Assembly: GCF_002101555.1 (NCBI RefSeq)
Contig: NZ_LQOL01000059.1
Span: 1 to 64,000, forward strand
DNA: 64,000 nt
Direction of reading: 5' to 3'
DNA from: Mycolicibacterium canariasense
GTDB taxonomy: Bacteria; Actinomycetota; Actinomycetes; Mycobacteriales; Mycobacteriaceae
In this document: piece by piece, positions 34,378 through 42,852 of the stretch
Position numbering within the stretch: the stretch's first letter is position 1
Layout: each line of letters begins with the position of its first letter
Notes under the pieces: model-generated
Database searches by the model: none
Seen by the model: the letters and a program-made list of their open reading frames with translations, nothing else
What the model was told of the DNA's origin: nothing
Made by a program: the position numbers and the translations under genes

Positions 34378-36102
34378 ATGCTCTGGGCGTTGCTGCGGCG
34401 GTACGTGCGGCCCTACCGCGGGCTGCTCACCGTGGTGGCCCTGCTGCAGGTGATCAGCACGCTGGCGTCGTTGTATCTGCCGACGATCAACGCCGACATC
34501 ATCGACGAGGGCGTGGCCAAGGGCGACACCGAAGCGATCGTGCGGCTGGGGGCCGTGATGCTGGGGGTGACCGCCCTGCAGGTGCTGTGCGCGGTGGGCG
34601 CGGTGTTCTACGGATCCCGCGCCAGCGTCGGCTTCGGCCGCGATCTGCGCTCGGCGATCTTTCACCACGTGCTCGGCTTCTCGGCGACCGAGACGGCCCG
34701 CTTCGGGGCGCCGACGCTGCTGACCCGCACCACCAACGACGTCCAGCAGATCCAGCTGCTGGTGCAGATGACGTCGACGATGCTGATCACCGCGCCGATC
34801 ATGGGTGTCGGCGGTATCGCCATGGCGGTGCACCAGGACGCCGGGCTGTCCTGGCTGCTGCTGATCAGCGTGCCGGTGCTGGCCCTGGCCAACTATCTGG
34901 TGATCCGCAAGCTGCTGCCGATCTTCCGGTCCATGCAACGGCTCATCGACGGGATCAACCGGGTGCTGCGCGAGCAGCTGTCCGGCATCCGGGTGGTGCG
35001 CGCCTTCGCCAGGGAAGCGCTGGAACGCGGCCGGTTCGACGAGGCGAACCGGGCGCTGACCGACACCGCGATCACGGCCGGGCGCTGGCAGGCGATCATG
35101 CTGCCGGTGACGACGCTGGTCATCAACATCTCCAGCGTGGCGCTCATCTGGTTCGGGGGCATGCGCATCGACGCCGGCCAGATGCAGGTCGGGTCGCTGA
35201 TCGCGTTCCTGGCGTACTTCATGCAGATCCTGATGGCGGTGCTGCTGGCCACGCTGCTGCTGGTGCTGCTGCCGCGGGCGTCGGCCTGCGCCGACCGGAT
35301 CACCGAGGTGCTGGGGACCTTCCCGCAGATCACCGATCCACCCCATCCGGTCCCCGTCCAGGCGCTGCGCGGTGAGATCGAGTTGCGCGGCGCGACCTTC
35401 AGCTACCCGGGCGCGGATCGGCCCGTGGTGCAAGACGTTTCGCTGACCGCGGGTCCGGGCACGGTGACCGCGATCGTGGGCAGCACCGGTTCGGGCAAGT
35501 CGACGCTGGTGTCGCTGATCTGCCGGCAGTACGACGTCACCGCGGGCGCGGTGCTGGTCGACGGCCACGACATCCGCGCATACGGCACCGAAACCCTGTG
35601 GTCGGCAATCGGATTGGTACCCCAACGCGGCTACCTGTTCTCCGGCACGGTCGCCGAGAACCTACGCTACGGCCGCGCTGACGCCAGCGAGGACGACATG
35701 TGGGCGGCGTTGCGGGTGGCCGACGCCGAGGAGTTCGTCCGCGCCGACGCCGACGGCCTGCAGATGCGGGTGGCCCAGGGCGGTATCAACTTCTCCGGCG
35801 GGCAACGGCAGCGGCTGGCCATCGCCCGCGCCGTCATCCGCAGGCCCGCGGTGTATCTGTTCGACGACGCGTTCTCCGCGTTGGACGTCCGCACCGATGC
35901 CCGGGTGCGGGCCGCACTGCGGGCCGTGTCGGACACCGCGACGGTGATCATCGTGTCCCAGCGGATCTCGACGGTGACGGCCGCCGATCAGGTGATCGTC
36001 GTGGACGCCGGCCGGGTGGTGGGCACGGGAACCCACGAGTCGTTGTTACGGGACTGCCCGACGTACGCGGAGTTCGTCGACTCGCAGACGGTCGCCATAT
36101 GA
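34378..36102 (+). CDS. ABC exporter half-transporter, type IV (Rv1273c-like)
   Basis: A 574-residue fused membrane-ATPase protein. Six helices (about 15-300) with the ARxxFGRDLR-like coupling region (SVGFGRDLRSAIFHHVLGF) precede an ATPase with Walker A GSTGSGKST, signature FSGGQRQR and an H-loop region VIIVSQRIST, where Gln-Arg replaces the usual His-Arg. The atypical H-loop suggests a degenerate site in a heterodimer. It overlaps the next ABC gene by ATGA. The pair resembles M. tuberculosis Rv1273c-Rv1272c (recalled). ATG 34378 is chosen; Met 34360 is an alternative. Substrate, lipid or drug, unknown. Confidence 0.87.
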   Translation: MLWALLRRYVRPYRGLLTVVALLQVISTLASLYLPTINADIIDEGVAKGDTEAIVRLGAVMLGVTALQVLCAVGAVFYGSRASVGFGRDLRSAIFHHVLGFSATETARFGAPTLLTRTTNDVQQIQLLVQMTSTMLITAPIMGVGGIAMAVHQDAGLSWLLLISVPVLALANYLVIRKLLPIFRSMQRLIDGINRVLREQLSGIRVVRAFAREALERGRFDEANRALTDTAITAGRWQAIMLPVTTLVINISSVALIWFGGMRIDAGQMQVGSLIAFLAYFMQILMAVLLATLLLVLLPRASACADRITEVLGTFPQITDPPHPVPVQALRGEIELRGATFSYPGADRPVVQDVSLTAGPGTVTAIVGSTGSGKSTLVSLICRQYDVTAGAVLVDGHDIRAYGTETLWSAIGLVPQRGYLFSGTVAENLRYGRADASEDDMWAALRVADAEEFVRADADGLQMRVAQGGINFSGGQRQRLAIARAVIRRPAVYLFDDAFSALDVRTDARVRAALRAVSDTATVIIVSQRISTVTAADQVIVVDAGRVVGTGTHESLLRDCPTYAEFVDSQTVAI

Positions 36103-37985
36103 CGCGACCGATGCGCGGGATGCCGCAACCGCCGGCCGCCCGGTCCCGGGATTTTCGCGGCTCGGCGATCCGGTTGGTGAAAAGACTGACGCCGCAACGC
36201 GGTCTCGCGCTGGCGGTGATCGCGCTGGGCGTGGTCGGCATCGCGATCGGTGTGATCGGCCCGCGCATCCTCGGCCACGCCACCGACCTGCTGTTCAACG
36301 GGGTGGTGGGACGCGGCCTACCCGCCGGGATCAGCAAGGACCAGGCGATCGAGGCGGCCCGCGCTCGCGGTGACACCAGGTTTGCCGACCTGCTGTCCGG
36401 CATGAACGTGGTCCCCGGCCACGGGGTGGACTTCGGCGCGGTGGGCCGCACCCTGCTGCTCGCACTGGGCTTGTATCTGGTTGGTGCGCTGGCAATCTGG
36501 ATCCAGGCGCGCATCCTCAACGTCGTCGTGCAGCGCACCGTCGCCGCACTGCGGGCCGAGATCCAGGACAAGGTGCACCGGCTGCCACTGTCCTACGTGG
36601 ACGCCCGCCAGCGCGGCGAGTTGCTCAGCCGGGTGACCAATGACGTCGACAACGTGCAGTCGTCGTTGGCGATGTCGATCAGTCAGCTGCTCACCGCGGT
36701 GTTGACGGTGCTGGCAGTCCTGGTGGCGATGCTCACCATCTCGCCGCTGCTGGCACTGCTGACCGTACTGACGGTGCCGCTGTCGCTGCTGGTGACCCGG
36801 GCCATCACCCGCCGCTCGCAGAAACTGTTCGTCGCGCAGTGGACCAACACCGGCCGGCTCAACGCCCATATCGAGGAGACCTACAGCGGTTTCACGATCG
36901 TCAAGACCTACGGGCATCGCGAGCACGCGTCGGCGCAGTTCGCCGAGTTCAATGCCGATGTATACCGGGCGAGCACGGGCGCGCAGTTCCTGTCCGGTCT
37001 GGTCGGGCCCGCCACCACGTTCGTCGGCAATCTCAGTTATGTGGCCGTCGCGGTGGTGGGCGGTGTGCAGGTGGCGACGGGCCAGATCACCCTGGGCAGC
37101 ATCCAGGCCTTCATCCAGTACGTCCGCCAGTTCAATCAGCCGCTGACCCAGGTGGCGGCGATGTTCAACACGCTACAGTCCGGGATCGCCAGTGCCGAGC
37201 GGATCTTCGATGTGCTGGACGCGCCGGAAGAGTCCCCCGACCCGTCCGGCGCGGTGCCGCCACCCGCCGCCGGCCGGGTGGAGTTCGACCGGGTCAGCTT
37301 CGGGTACCGGCCCGACACCCCGGTGCTGCAGGACGTGTCGCTGGTCGCCGAACCCGGGATGACGGTCGCGATCGTCGGGCCGACCGGGGCGGGCAAGACC
37401 ACGCTGGTGAACCTGCTCATGCGGTTCTACGACGTCGATTCGGGCCGAATTCTGCTGGACGGCACCGATATCGCGGCGATGCCGCGGGAGGCGTTGCGAT
37501 CGCGCATCGGCATGGTGCTGCAGGACACCTGGCTGTTCGGCGGCAGCATCTACGACAACATCGCCTACGGCCGGCCGGACGCGACACCTGACGAAGTGCA
37601 TGACGCCGCGCGCGCCGCCTACGTCGATCGGTTCGTGGCTACCCTGCCCGACGGCTACCAGACCAAGATCGGTGAGGACGGCGGCCGGCTCAGCGCCGGG
37701 GAGCGCCAGTTGGTCACCATTGCCCGCGCGGTGCTGGCCAGACCACAGCTGCTGATCCTGGACGAGGCGACCAGCTCCGTGGACACCCGCACCGAGCTGC
37801 TGATCCAGCAGGCTATGGCCGAATTACGCAGGGAACGCACCAGTTTCATCATCGCGCACCGGCTGTCCACCATCCGTGACGCCGATCTGATCGTGGTGCT
37901 GGAGCACGGGCGGATCGTCGAGCAGGGCACCCACGCCGAGCTGCTGGCGCGCGGCGGCCAGTACTGGGCGATGGCCCGACTCTGA
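36099..37985 (+). CDS. ABC exporter half-transporter, type IV (Rv1272c-like)
   Basis: A 628-residue partner of the preceding exporter half. It has an N-terminal extension, a first helix (about 35-55), an extra-cytoplasmic insert of about 60 residues between helices 1 and 2 (NGVVGRGLPAGISKDQAIEA), five further helices and an ATPase with GPTGAGKTT, signature LSAGERQ, LILDEATSSVD and the canonical H-loop AHRLST. LSAGE instead of LSGGQ is common in the catalytically competent half of heterodimeric exporters. A long in-frame extension upstream falls inside the first ABC gene and is rejected. Probably exports a lipid or drug across the inner membrane. Confidence 0.88.
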   Translation: MTRPMRGMPQPPAARSRDFRGSAIRLVKRLTPQRGLALAVIALGVVGIAIGVIGPRILGHATDLLFNGVVGRGLPAGISKDQAIEAARARGDTRFADLLSGMNVVPGHGVDFGAVGRTLLLALGLYLVGALAIWIQARILNVVVQRTVAALRAEIQDKVHRLPLSYVDARQRGELLSRVTNDVDNVQSSLAMSISQLLTAVLTVLAVLVAMLTISPLLALLTVLTVPLSLLVTRAITRRSQKLFVAQWTNTGRLNAHIEETYSGFTIVKTYGHREHASAQFAEFNADVYRASTGAQFLSGLVGPATTFVGNLSYVAVAVVGGVQVATGQITLGSIQAFIQYVRQFNQPLTQVAAMFNTLQSGIASAERIFDVLDAPEESPDPSGAVPPPAAGRVEFDRVSFGYRPDTPVLQDVSLVAEPGMTVAIVGPTGAGKTTLVNLLMRFYDVDSGRILLDGTDIAAMPREALRSRIGMVLQDTWLFGGSIYDNIAYGRPDATPDEVHDAARAAYVDRFVATLPDGYQTKIGEDGGRLSAGERQLVTIARAVLARPQLLILDEATSSVDTRTELLIQQAMAELRRERTSFIIAHRLSTIRDADLIVVLEHGRIVEQGTHAELLARGGQYWAMARL

Positions 37986-38004
37986 GCGCATCTGCGCCGG
38001 GCGT

Positions 38005-38529
38005 TCAGACCTGCGGACCCTCGGCCCGCAGGTCGTCCACCGCCGTCATCGCCGCCCGCAACTTGGACAGCCACTCATCGGTGTGCTCACCGACCAGCCG
38101 CACCGACCAAGCCAGCGCGTCGGAGCGCGAGCGTGCCACACCGGCGTCGACCAGCGTGTCCAGCACCTGCCGTTCGGGCTGCCGCAGTCGCGTCATCACC
38201 GGTACGGCCAAGTGGGTGAACAGGATTCGCTCCTCGCCGGCCCGGATACCCCAGGAGACCTTGCGGCCGAAGCGATCCTGCGCCTCGTCGGCGATCCGCA
38301 TCCGCTCGCCGCGGGTTTCCTCGCGGAACTTGGCGGCCCGCCCGGATGCGCGGGAGGCACTCTCCTCGGTGTCGGCGTCGGGCAACCGGCCGATAACGGT
38401 GATCTCTTCGCGGTCGACGGTGACCTCGGGATCACCGTCGAACCAGCCGTCGGGGAGCCGGCCGGCGAACCAGTCGGCGGCTTCGGCGGCATCGTGGGTG
38501 GCGCGCCGCGCATGATGATGTGTCTTCAT
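38005..38529 (-). CDS. Conserved hypothetical protein with an RHH-like C-terminal region
   Basis: A 174-residue charged, soluble protein I do not recognise by name. The C-terminal third (RQVLDTLVDAGVARSRSDALAWSVRLVGEHTDEWLSKL) has the strand-helix-helix look of ribbon-helix-helix regulators or their relatives. The N-terminal half (PDGWFDGDPEVTVDREEITVIGRLPD) looks like a small beta unit. Its start region carries an 8-bp tandem repeat ATGATTAC, a plausible self-operator. It may be an autoregulated DNA-binding protein; alternatively a small structural protein. Transcribed toward the ABC exporter end, 19 nt away. Confidence 0.6.
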   Translation of the reverse strand: MKTHHHARRATHDAAEAADWFAGRLPDGWFDGDPEVTVDREEITVIGRLPDADTEESASRASGRAAKFREETRGERMRIADEAQDRFGRKVSWGIRAGEERILFTHLAVPVMTRLRQPERQVLDTLVDAGVARSRSDALAWSVRLVGEHTDEWLSKLRAAMTAVDDLRAEGPQV

Positions 38530-38551
38530 GATTACATGATTACACCGTTAC
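38528..38551. promoter_or_regulatory. Tandem ATGATTAC repeats at the start of the RHH-like gene
   Basis: Two adjacent 8-bp copies of ATGATTAC (38528-38535 and 38536-38543) are followed by a partial GTTAC (38547-38551). The first copy overlaps the start codon of the minus-strand gene. AT-rich direct repeats at such a place in GC-rich DNA fit an autoregulatory site for an RHH-type protein. Confidence 0.45.
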
Positions 38552-38601
38552 AGCTGCCATAGAACGCACTTCACCCACGGCGAACATGCTCCATCCGGCT
38601 G

Positions 38602-38805
38602 CTACCGCTTGAGCAGCGCCGCCGCACCGCCGCCCAGCACCAACGCGACCACCAGCAGCGCCGCCCATCCCGCACCGACCAGCCACCACACCGCGGCGAC
38701 GGCGATGATCGCCGGCGAGAGAAGGAACAGCACCATGCCCGGGTGTTGCCTGACGACCGCCAGGGCGCTCTTGGCCCGCACCCGATCGAGCTCGTCATCT
38801 GCCAT
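38602..38805 (-). CDS. Small two-helix membrane protein
   Basis: A 67-residue protein starting at ATG 38805 (another ATG at 38817 is in frame). A short charged N-terminus (MADDELDRVRAKSALAVVRQH) is followed by two hydrophobic segments (about 23-40 and 44-62) and a basic C-terminus (LLKR). Topology with both ends in the cytoplasm is likely. It is divergent from the DUF2510-AIM24 gene. No family recognised; such small proteins are common in mycobacteria and poorly understood. Confidence 0.6.
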   Translation of the reverse strand: MADDELDRVRAKSALAVVRQHPGMVLFLLSPAIIAVAAVWWLVGAGWAALLVVALVLGGGAAALLKR

Positions 38806-38872
38806 ACGAAAAAGCATGCCAGCCTATGGTGGCTCTAGCACGTACCAAACTCTTGAGACCCGAGGAGACACG

Positions 38873-39718
38873 GTGAGTGGTCAGTGGCTGAGGGATCCCG
38901 AAGGCCGGTTCGAATACCGGTGGTGGGACGGGCAGAGGTGGACCGACCAGGTGTCCCATCAAGGGCAGGTGCACGCCGTGCCACTCGGTGCGCCGCCCAC
39001 GCAGCAGCAGCCGCCGCAACCTCAACAGTTGGCGTCGGCCGGTGACGGCTTCACCGGCATCACCGGCGATCTGGTCGACGGCCGGTTCAGCGAGAAGGAA
39101 TCCGCCGCCGTCGCGAAGCAGAACCGGAAGCTACTGCGGGTGCGCGTCGGCGATCCGTTCCTGGCCCGGCAGGGTTCCATGGTGGCCTACCAGGGCAACG
39201 TCGACTTCGCCTTCGAGGGCGGCGGGGCCGGCAAGTTCCTCAAGAAGGCGTTGACGGGCGAAGGACTGCCGCTCATGCGGGTGTCCGGCCAGGGCGATGT
39301 CTTCCTCGCCGAGCAGTCCTTCGACGTGCACCTGCTGCACCTGGCCAATGCCGGGCTGTCGATCAGCGGCAAGAACGTGCTGGCCTTCTCGTCGAACCTG
39401 GACTGGAACATCGAGCGGGTCAAAGGCGGCAGCATCGCCACCGGCGGACTGTTCAACACCACGCTGCGCGGCAGCGGGTGGGTGGCGCTGACCACCGACG
39501 GGCCGCCTGTCGTGCTCGACGCTGCCGAGGCGCCGACCTTCGCCGACACCAATGCGGTGGTGGCCTGGTCGGCCAACCTGCAGACCTCGCTGAAGACCAG
39601 CTTCAAGGCCGGGTCGCTGATCGGGCGCGGCTCCGGCGAGGCGCTGCAGGTGGCCTTCGCGGGTCAGGGCTTCGTGATCGTCCAGCCGTCGGAAGGCATT
39701 CCCGTCCCCACGCAATGA
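38873..39718 (+). CDS. DUF2510-AIM24 fusion protein
   Basis: A 281-residue protein. Residues about 1-35 form a DUF2510 module (QWLRDPEGRFEYRWWDGQRWTDQV), followed by a Pro/Gln linker. From about residue 60 an AIM24-family beta domain follows (TGITGDLVDGRFSEKES, GSMVAYQGNVDFAFEGG, NVLAFSSNLDWNIERVKGG, LFNTTLRGSGWVALTTDG). The GTG at 38873 has GAGGAGA six nt upstream; the long in-frame extension before it is non-coding. AIM24 proteins are intracellular trimeric beta-prisms of unknown function; DUF2510 often sits at the N-terminus of actinobacterial membrane-associated proteins. The role is unknown. Confidence 0.8.
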   Translation: MSGQWLRDPEGRFEYRWWDGQRWTDQVSHQGQVHAVPLGAPPTQQQPPQPQQLASAGDGFTGITGDLVDGRFSEKESAAVAKQNRKLLRVRVGDPFLARQGSMVAYQGNVDFAFEGGGAGKFLKKALTGEGLPLMRVSGQGDVFLAEQSFDVHLLHLANAGLSISGKNVLAFSSNLDWNIERVKGGSIATGGLFNTTLRGSGWVALTTDGPPVVLDAAEAPTFADTNAVVAWSANLQTSLKTSFKAGSLIGRGSGEALQVAFAGQGFVIVQPSEGIPVPTQ

Positions 39719-39725
39719 CCGGGCG

Positions 39726-40331
39726 TCACAGCGTCGCGAGCATCGCCTTCATGGTGTCGATCTCCTTCTGCTGGGTATCGACGATGGCATGGGACAACTC
39801 GATCGCCGGGCCGTACTGCCCCTTGGCGATCTCGTCCTGAGCCATCGCGATCGCGCCCTCGTGATGGGCGATCATCTGGGTGACGTACAGCTTGGCCGCC
39901 GCCGGGCCCGGGGCGTTACGCAGCGTGTCGATGTCCTGGGGGGACACCATGCCTTGCATCCCGTGGTCCATCGGCGCCATCGCGGGACTGCCCCACGATG
40001 TCAGCCAGCCCTGCATCTGTGCGATCTCGGGCGCCTGCGCAGCCTTGATCTCGGTGGCCAGCTGAACGACCCGAGGGTCGACCCCCTGCTTGGCCAGCAG
40101 GATGTCGCTCATCTCCACGGCCTGGGTGTGGTGCGGAATCATCATCTGGGCGAACATCACGTCGGCATCGTTGTGCGCCGTGGCGTCGGCGGTAGCCGAC
40201 GTCGACCCGGCAGCCGGCGCGGAGCTCTGATGTCCACTGTGATCGGCCTCCTCGGTCGCACCGGACTGATTGCTACAGCCCACCACCAGAACGGCGACCG
40301 CCGCCGCGATCGCTGCCGCTGCCTTCTTCAT
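39726..40331 (-). CDS. DUF305 lipoprotein, copper-associated
   Basis: A 201-residue exported lipoprotein: signal and lipobox VVGC give Cys19. A His/Ser-rich linker (ADHSGHQSS) leads to a four-helix DUF305 domain with repeated MMIPHHTQAVEMS and QMIAHHEGAIAMA motifs and many Met residues (MAPMDHGMQGM), good ligands for Cu+/Ag+. ATG 40331 is chosen because AGGAG lies four nt upstream; ATG 40343 is in frame. It is divergent from a CopZ-like chaperone and a Cu+ ATPase with a shared CsoR/RicR-like operator. Probably an extracytoplasmic copper buffer; this is inferred from motif and context. Confidence 0.82.
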   Translation of the reverse strand: MKKAAAAIAAAVAVLVVGCSNQSGATEEADHSGHQSSAPAAGSTSATADATAHNDADVMFAQMMIPHHTQAVEMSDILLAKQGVDPRVVQLATEIKAAQAPEIAQMQGWLTSWGSPAMAPMDHGMQGMVSPQDIDTLRNAPGPAAAKLYVTQMIAHHEGAIAMAQDEIAKGQYGPAIELSHAIVDTQQKEIDTMKAMLATL

Positions 40332-40365
40332 GTCTCTCCTCACATCCGGGTCGGATCATTTACCC

Positions 40366-40382
40366 ATACCCCCTACCGGTAT
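40366..40382. promoter_or_regulatory. CsoR/RicR-like copper operator in divergent promoter
   Basis: The spacer between the DUF305 gene and copZ contains ATACCCCCTACCGGTAT (40366-40382): an ATACC/GGTAT inverted repeat around a C-rich core, close to the ATACCC-type boxes of CsoR-family Cu+ sensors. No CsoR/RicR gene is in the window. It could control both directions. Confidence 0.6.
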
Positions 40383-40393
40383 ATCATGGGCTC

Positions 40394-40609
40394 ATGAACA
40401 TCGTTCTCCGTGTCGAGGGTATGAGTTGCGGCCACTGCGTCTCGGCGATCACCGCCGCGGTGCAGCCGCTGCCCGGCGTCGCCTCCGTCGCCGTCGACCT
40501 CGCGGCCGGCACCGTCACGGTGGCCGGCACGGCCGACCCCGCCCTTGATCCCCAGGCCGTCACCACCGCCATCGAGGACTGCGGGTACGACGTCTCCCGC
40601 GCGGCATGA
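40394..40609 (+). CDS. Heavy-metal-associated copper chaperone (CopZ-like)
   Basis: A 71-residue single HMA domain (ferredoxin-like fold) with the metal motif GMSCGHC (Cys12 and Cys15). It is a cytosolic carrier expected to bind Cu+ and pass it to the ATPase encoded immediately downstream, whose ATG overlaps this stop by four nucleotides. It lies just after a CsoR/RicR-like box. The length and the DCGYDV C-terminal motif fit the CopZ family. Confidence 0.9.
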   Translation: MNIVLRVEGMSCGHCVSAITAAVQPLPGVASVAVDLAAGTVTVAGTADPALDPQAVTTAIEDCGYDVSRAA

Positions 40610-42852
40610 GCACCTTGACGCTCGACGTCGGCGGGATGACGTGCGCATCCTGCGCGGCGCGAATCGAGAAGCGGCTCAACCGGATCGATGGCGTGCACGC
40701 GACCGTCAACTTCGCCACCGAGCAGGCCCGGGTCGACTTCCCCGACACCGTCAGCCCCGACGACCTGGTCGCCGCGGTGGCCGCGACCGGGTACACCGCG
40801 ACCGTGCCCACACCGGAGCCGGCACCCGAGCCCGAACGTGACGAGGCCGACGGGTGGCGGCAACGGCTGCTGGTCAGCGCCGCGCTGAGCGTGCCGGTGG
40901 TCGCGCTGTCGATGATCCCGGCGTTGCAGTTCACCAATTGGCAATGGCTGGCGTTCACCCTGGCCTCACCCGTCGTGGTGTGGGGTGCATGGCCGTTCCA
41001 CCGGGCGGCGTGGACCAACCTGCGGCACGGCGCCGCGACCATGGACACGCTGATCTCGGTGGGAGTGACCGCGGCCTACCTGTGGTCGGTGTGGGCGCTG
41101 TTCTTCACCCATGCCGGGATGCCCGGCATGAAGATGCCGTTCGAGTGGGTGTCCCGCGGCGGCGCGCCGCACCTGTACCTGGAGGTCGCCGCGGCCGTCA
41201 CCACCTTCCTGCTCACCGGGCGGTACTTCGAGGCGCGGGCCAAGCGCAAGTCCGGTGCGGCCCTGCGGGCACTGCTGGATATGGGCGCCAAGGACGTGAC
41301 CGTCATCCGGACCGGGGCGAGCGAAGCGACGGGGAAAAGTACCGGGGCGAGCGAAGCGACGGGGAAAAGTACCAACGGCGAGGTGCGGATCCCGATCGCC
41401 CAGCTGGCCGTCGGTGACGTGTTCGTGGTGCGCCCCGGGGAGAAGATCGCCACCGACGGCACCGTCACGGCCGGCACGTCGGCCGTCGACGCCTCGATGC
41501 TGACCGGAGAGCCGGTGCCGGTCGACGTCGGTCCCGGCGACACCGTGGTCGGCGCCACCGTCAACGTCGGTGGCCGCCTCGAGGTGCGGGCGACGCACGT
41601 CGGCGCCGCGACCCAGTTGGCCCAGATGGCTCGCCTGGTCAGCGACGCCCAGAGCGGTAAGGCCGAGGTCCAGCGGCTGGCCGATCGCGTCTCGGCGATC
41701 TTCGTGCCGATCGTCTTCGGTCTGGCCGTGCTGACGCTGGCCGGGTGGCTGCTGACCGGTAATTCGGTGGCCGCGGCGTTCACCGCCGCCGTCGCGGTGC
41801 TGATCATCGCGTGCCCGTGTGCGCTGGGCTTGGCGACGCCGACTGCGCTGCTGGTGGGCACCGGCCGCGGCGCCCAACTCGGCATCCTGATCAAGGGGCC
41901 ACAGGTGCTGGAGTCGACCCGCCGCGTGGACACCGTGGTGCTGGACAAGACCGGAACGGTGACCACCGGCCGGATGGCGGTGGTCGGCGTGCATGTCGCC
42001 GACGGCGAGTCCGAGGCCGAAATCGTCCGACTGGCAGGTGCTTTGGAGCACGCCTCGGAGCATCCGATCGCCAGGGCGATCGCCCAGTACGCCGGTGCTG
42101 CGTTGCCGACGGTGACCGGGTTCGAGAACCACGGTGGCCGCGGGGTGACCGGTGTGGTCGAGGGCCGCACCGCCGCCGCGGGCCGGGCCTCCTGGCTGGA
42201 GCTGCCGGTTCCCGCCGGGCTGCGCGCCGCGGCCGAGGCCGCCGAAGCCGAGGGCCGCACACCGGTCTGGTTCGCCGCCGACGGGCGCATCCGCGCGGTG
42301 ATCGTCGTGTCCGACACCGTCAAGGACACCGCGGCCGAGGCGATCGCCCAGTTCCGTGACCTCGGCCTGACGCCGGTGTTGCTGACCGGCGACAACCGTG
42401 GCGCCGCGGAAGCCGTTGCGACGCAACTGGGTATCGAGAAGGTGGTGGCCGAGGTGCTGCCCGCGGACAAGGTGGCCGAGGTGAAGCGACTGCAAGCCGA
42501 CGGCGCGGTGGTGGCGATGGTCGGTGACGGCGTGAACGACGCCGCCGCGCTGGCGCAGGCCGATCTCGGATTGGCCATGGGCACCGGCACCGATGTGGCG
42601 ATCGAGGCGTCGGACCTGACCCTGGTGCGTGGTGACCTGCGGGCGGCCGCCGACGCGATCCGGTTGTCCCGGGCCACGCTGCGCACCATCAAGGGCAACC
42701 TGTTCTGGGCATTCGCGTACAACGTCGTCGCGTTGCCGCTGGCCGCGCTGGGGCTGCTGAACCCGTTGATCGCGGGAGCCGCGATGGCGTTCAGCTCGGT
42801 GTTCGTGGTGACGAACAGCCTTCGGCTGCGCCGCTTTTCACCGATCCGCTAA
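40606..42852 (+). CDS. Cu+-exporting P1B-type ATPase (CopA/CtpV-like)
   Basis: A 748-residue metal pump. An N-terminal HMA domain has GMTCASC (Cys13, Cys16). Membrane helices include the CPC metal site (403-405). The actuator loop has TGEPVP, the phosphorylated Asp447 is in DKTGT, the HP motif is SEHPIA, and GDGVNDA begins at 640. Two exact 30-bp units add a duplicated TGASEATGKS segment at residues 236-255, before the actuator core; no family member needs this. It exports Cu+ with the CopZ-like chaperone and the DUF305 lipoprotein. CtpA, CtpB and CtpV are possible M. tuberculosis counterparts; I cannot choose. Confidence 0.9.
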   Translation: MSTLTLDVGGMTCASCAARIEKRLNRIDGVHATVNFATEQARVDFPDTVSPDDLVAAVAATGYTATVPTPEPAPEPERDEADGWRQRLLVSAALSVPVVALSMIPALQFTNWQWLAFTLASPVVVWGAWPFHRAAWTNLRHGAATMDTLISVGVTAAYLWSVWALFFTHAGMPGMKMPFEWVSRGGAPHLYLEVAAAVTTFLLTGRYFEARAKRKSGAALRALLDMGAKDVTVIRTGASEATGKSTGASEATGKSTNGEVRIPIAQLAVGDVFVVRPGEKIATDGTVTAGTSAVDASMLTGEPVPVDVGPGDTVVGATVNVGGRLEVRATHVGAATQLAQMARLVSDAQSGKAEVQRLADRVSAIFVPIVFGLAVLTLAGWLLTGNSVAAAFTAAVAVLIIACPCALGLATPTALLVGTGRGAQLGILIKGPQVLESTRRVDTVVLDKTGTVTTGRMAVVGVHVADGESEAEIVRLAGALEHASEHPIARAIAQYAGAALPTVTGFENHGGRGVTGVVEGRTAAAGRASWLELPVPAGLRAAAEAAEAEGRTPVWFAADGRIRAVIVVSDTVKDTAAEAIAQFRDLGLTPVLLTGDNRGAAEAVATQLGIEKVVAEVLPADKVAEVKRLQADGAVVAMVGDGVNDAAALAQADLGLAMGTGTDVAIEASDLTLVRGDLRAAADAIRLSRATLRTIKGNLFWAFAYNVVALPLAALGLLNPLIAGAAMAFSSVFVVTNSLRLRRFSPIR
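41311..41370 (+). repeat. Exact 30-bp tandem duplication inside the copper ATPase gene
   Basis: Bases 41311-41340 and 41341-41370 are identical and in frame, each encoding TGASEATGKS. The unit is G/A-rich (it includes GGGGCGAGCGAAGCGACGGG) and differs in style from flanking codons. It may be slippage, or insertion of a small dispersed repeat followed by duplication. Confidence 0.9.
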
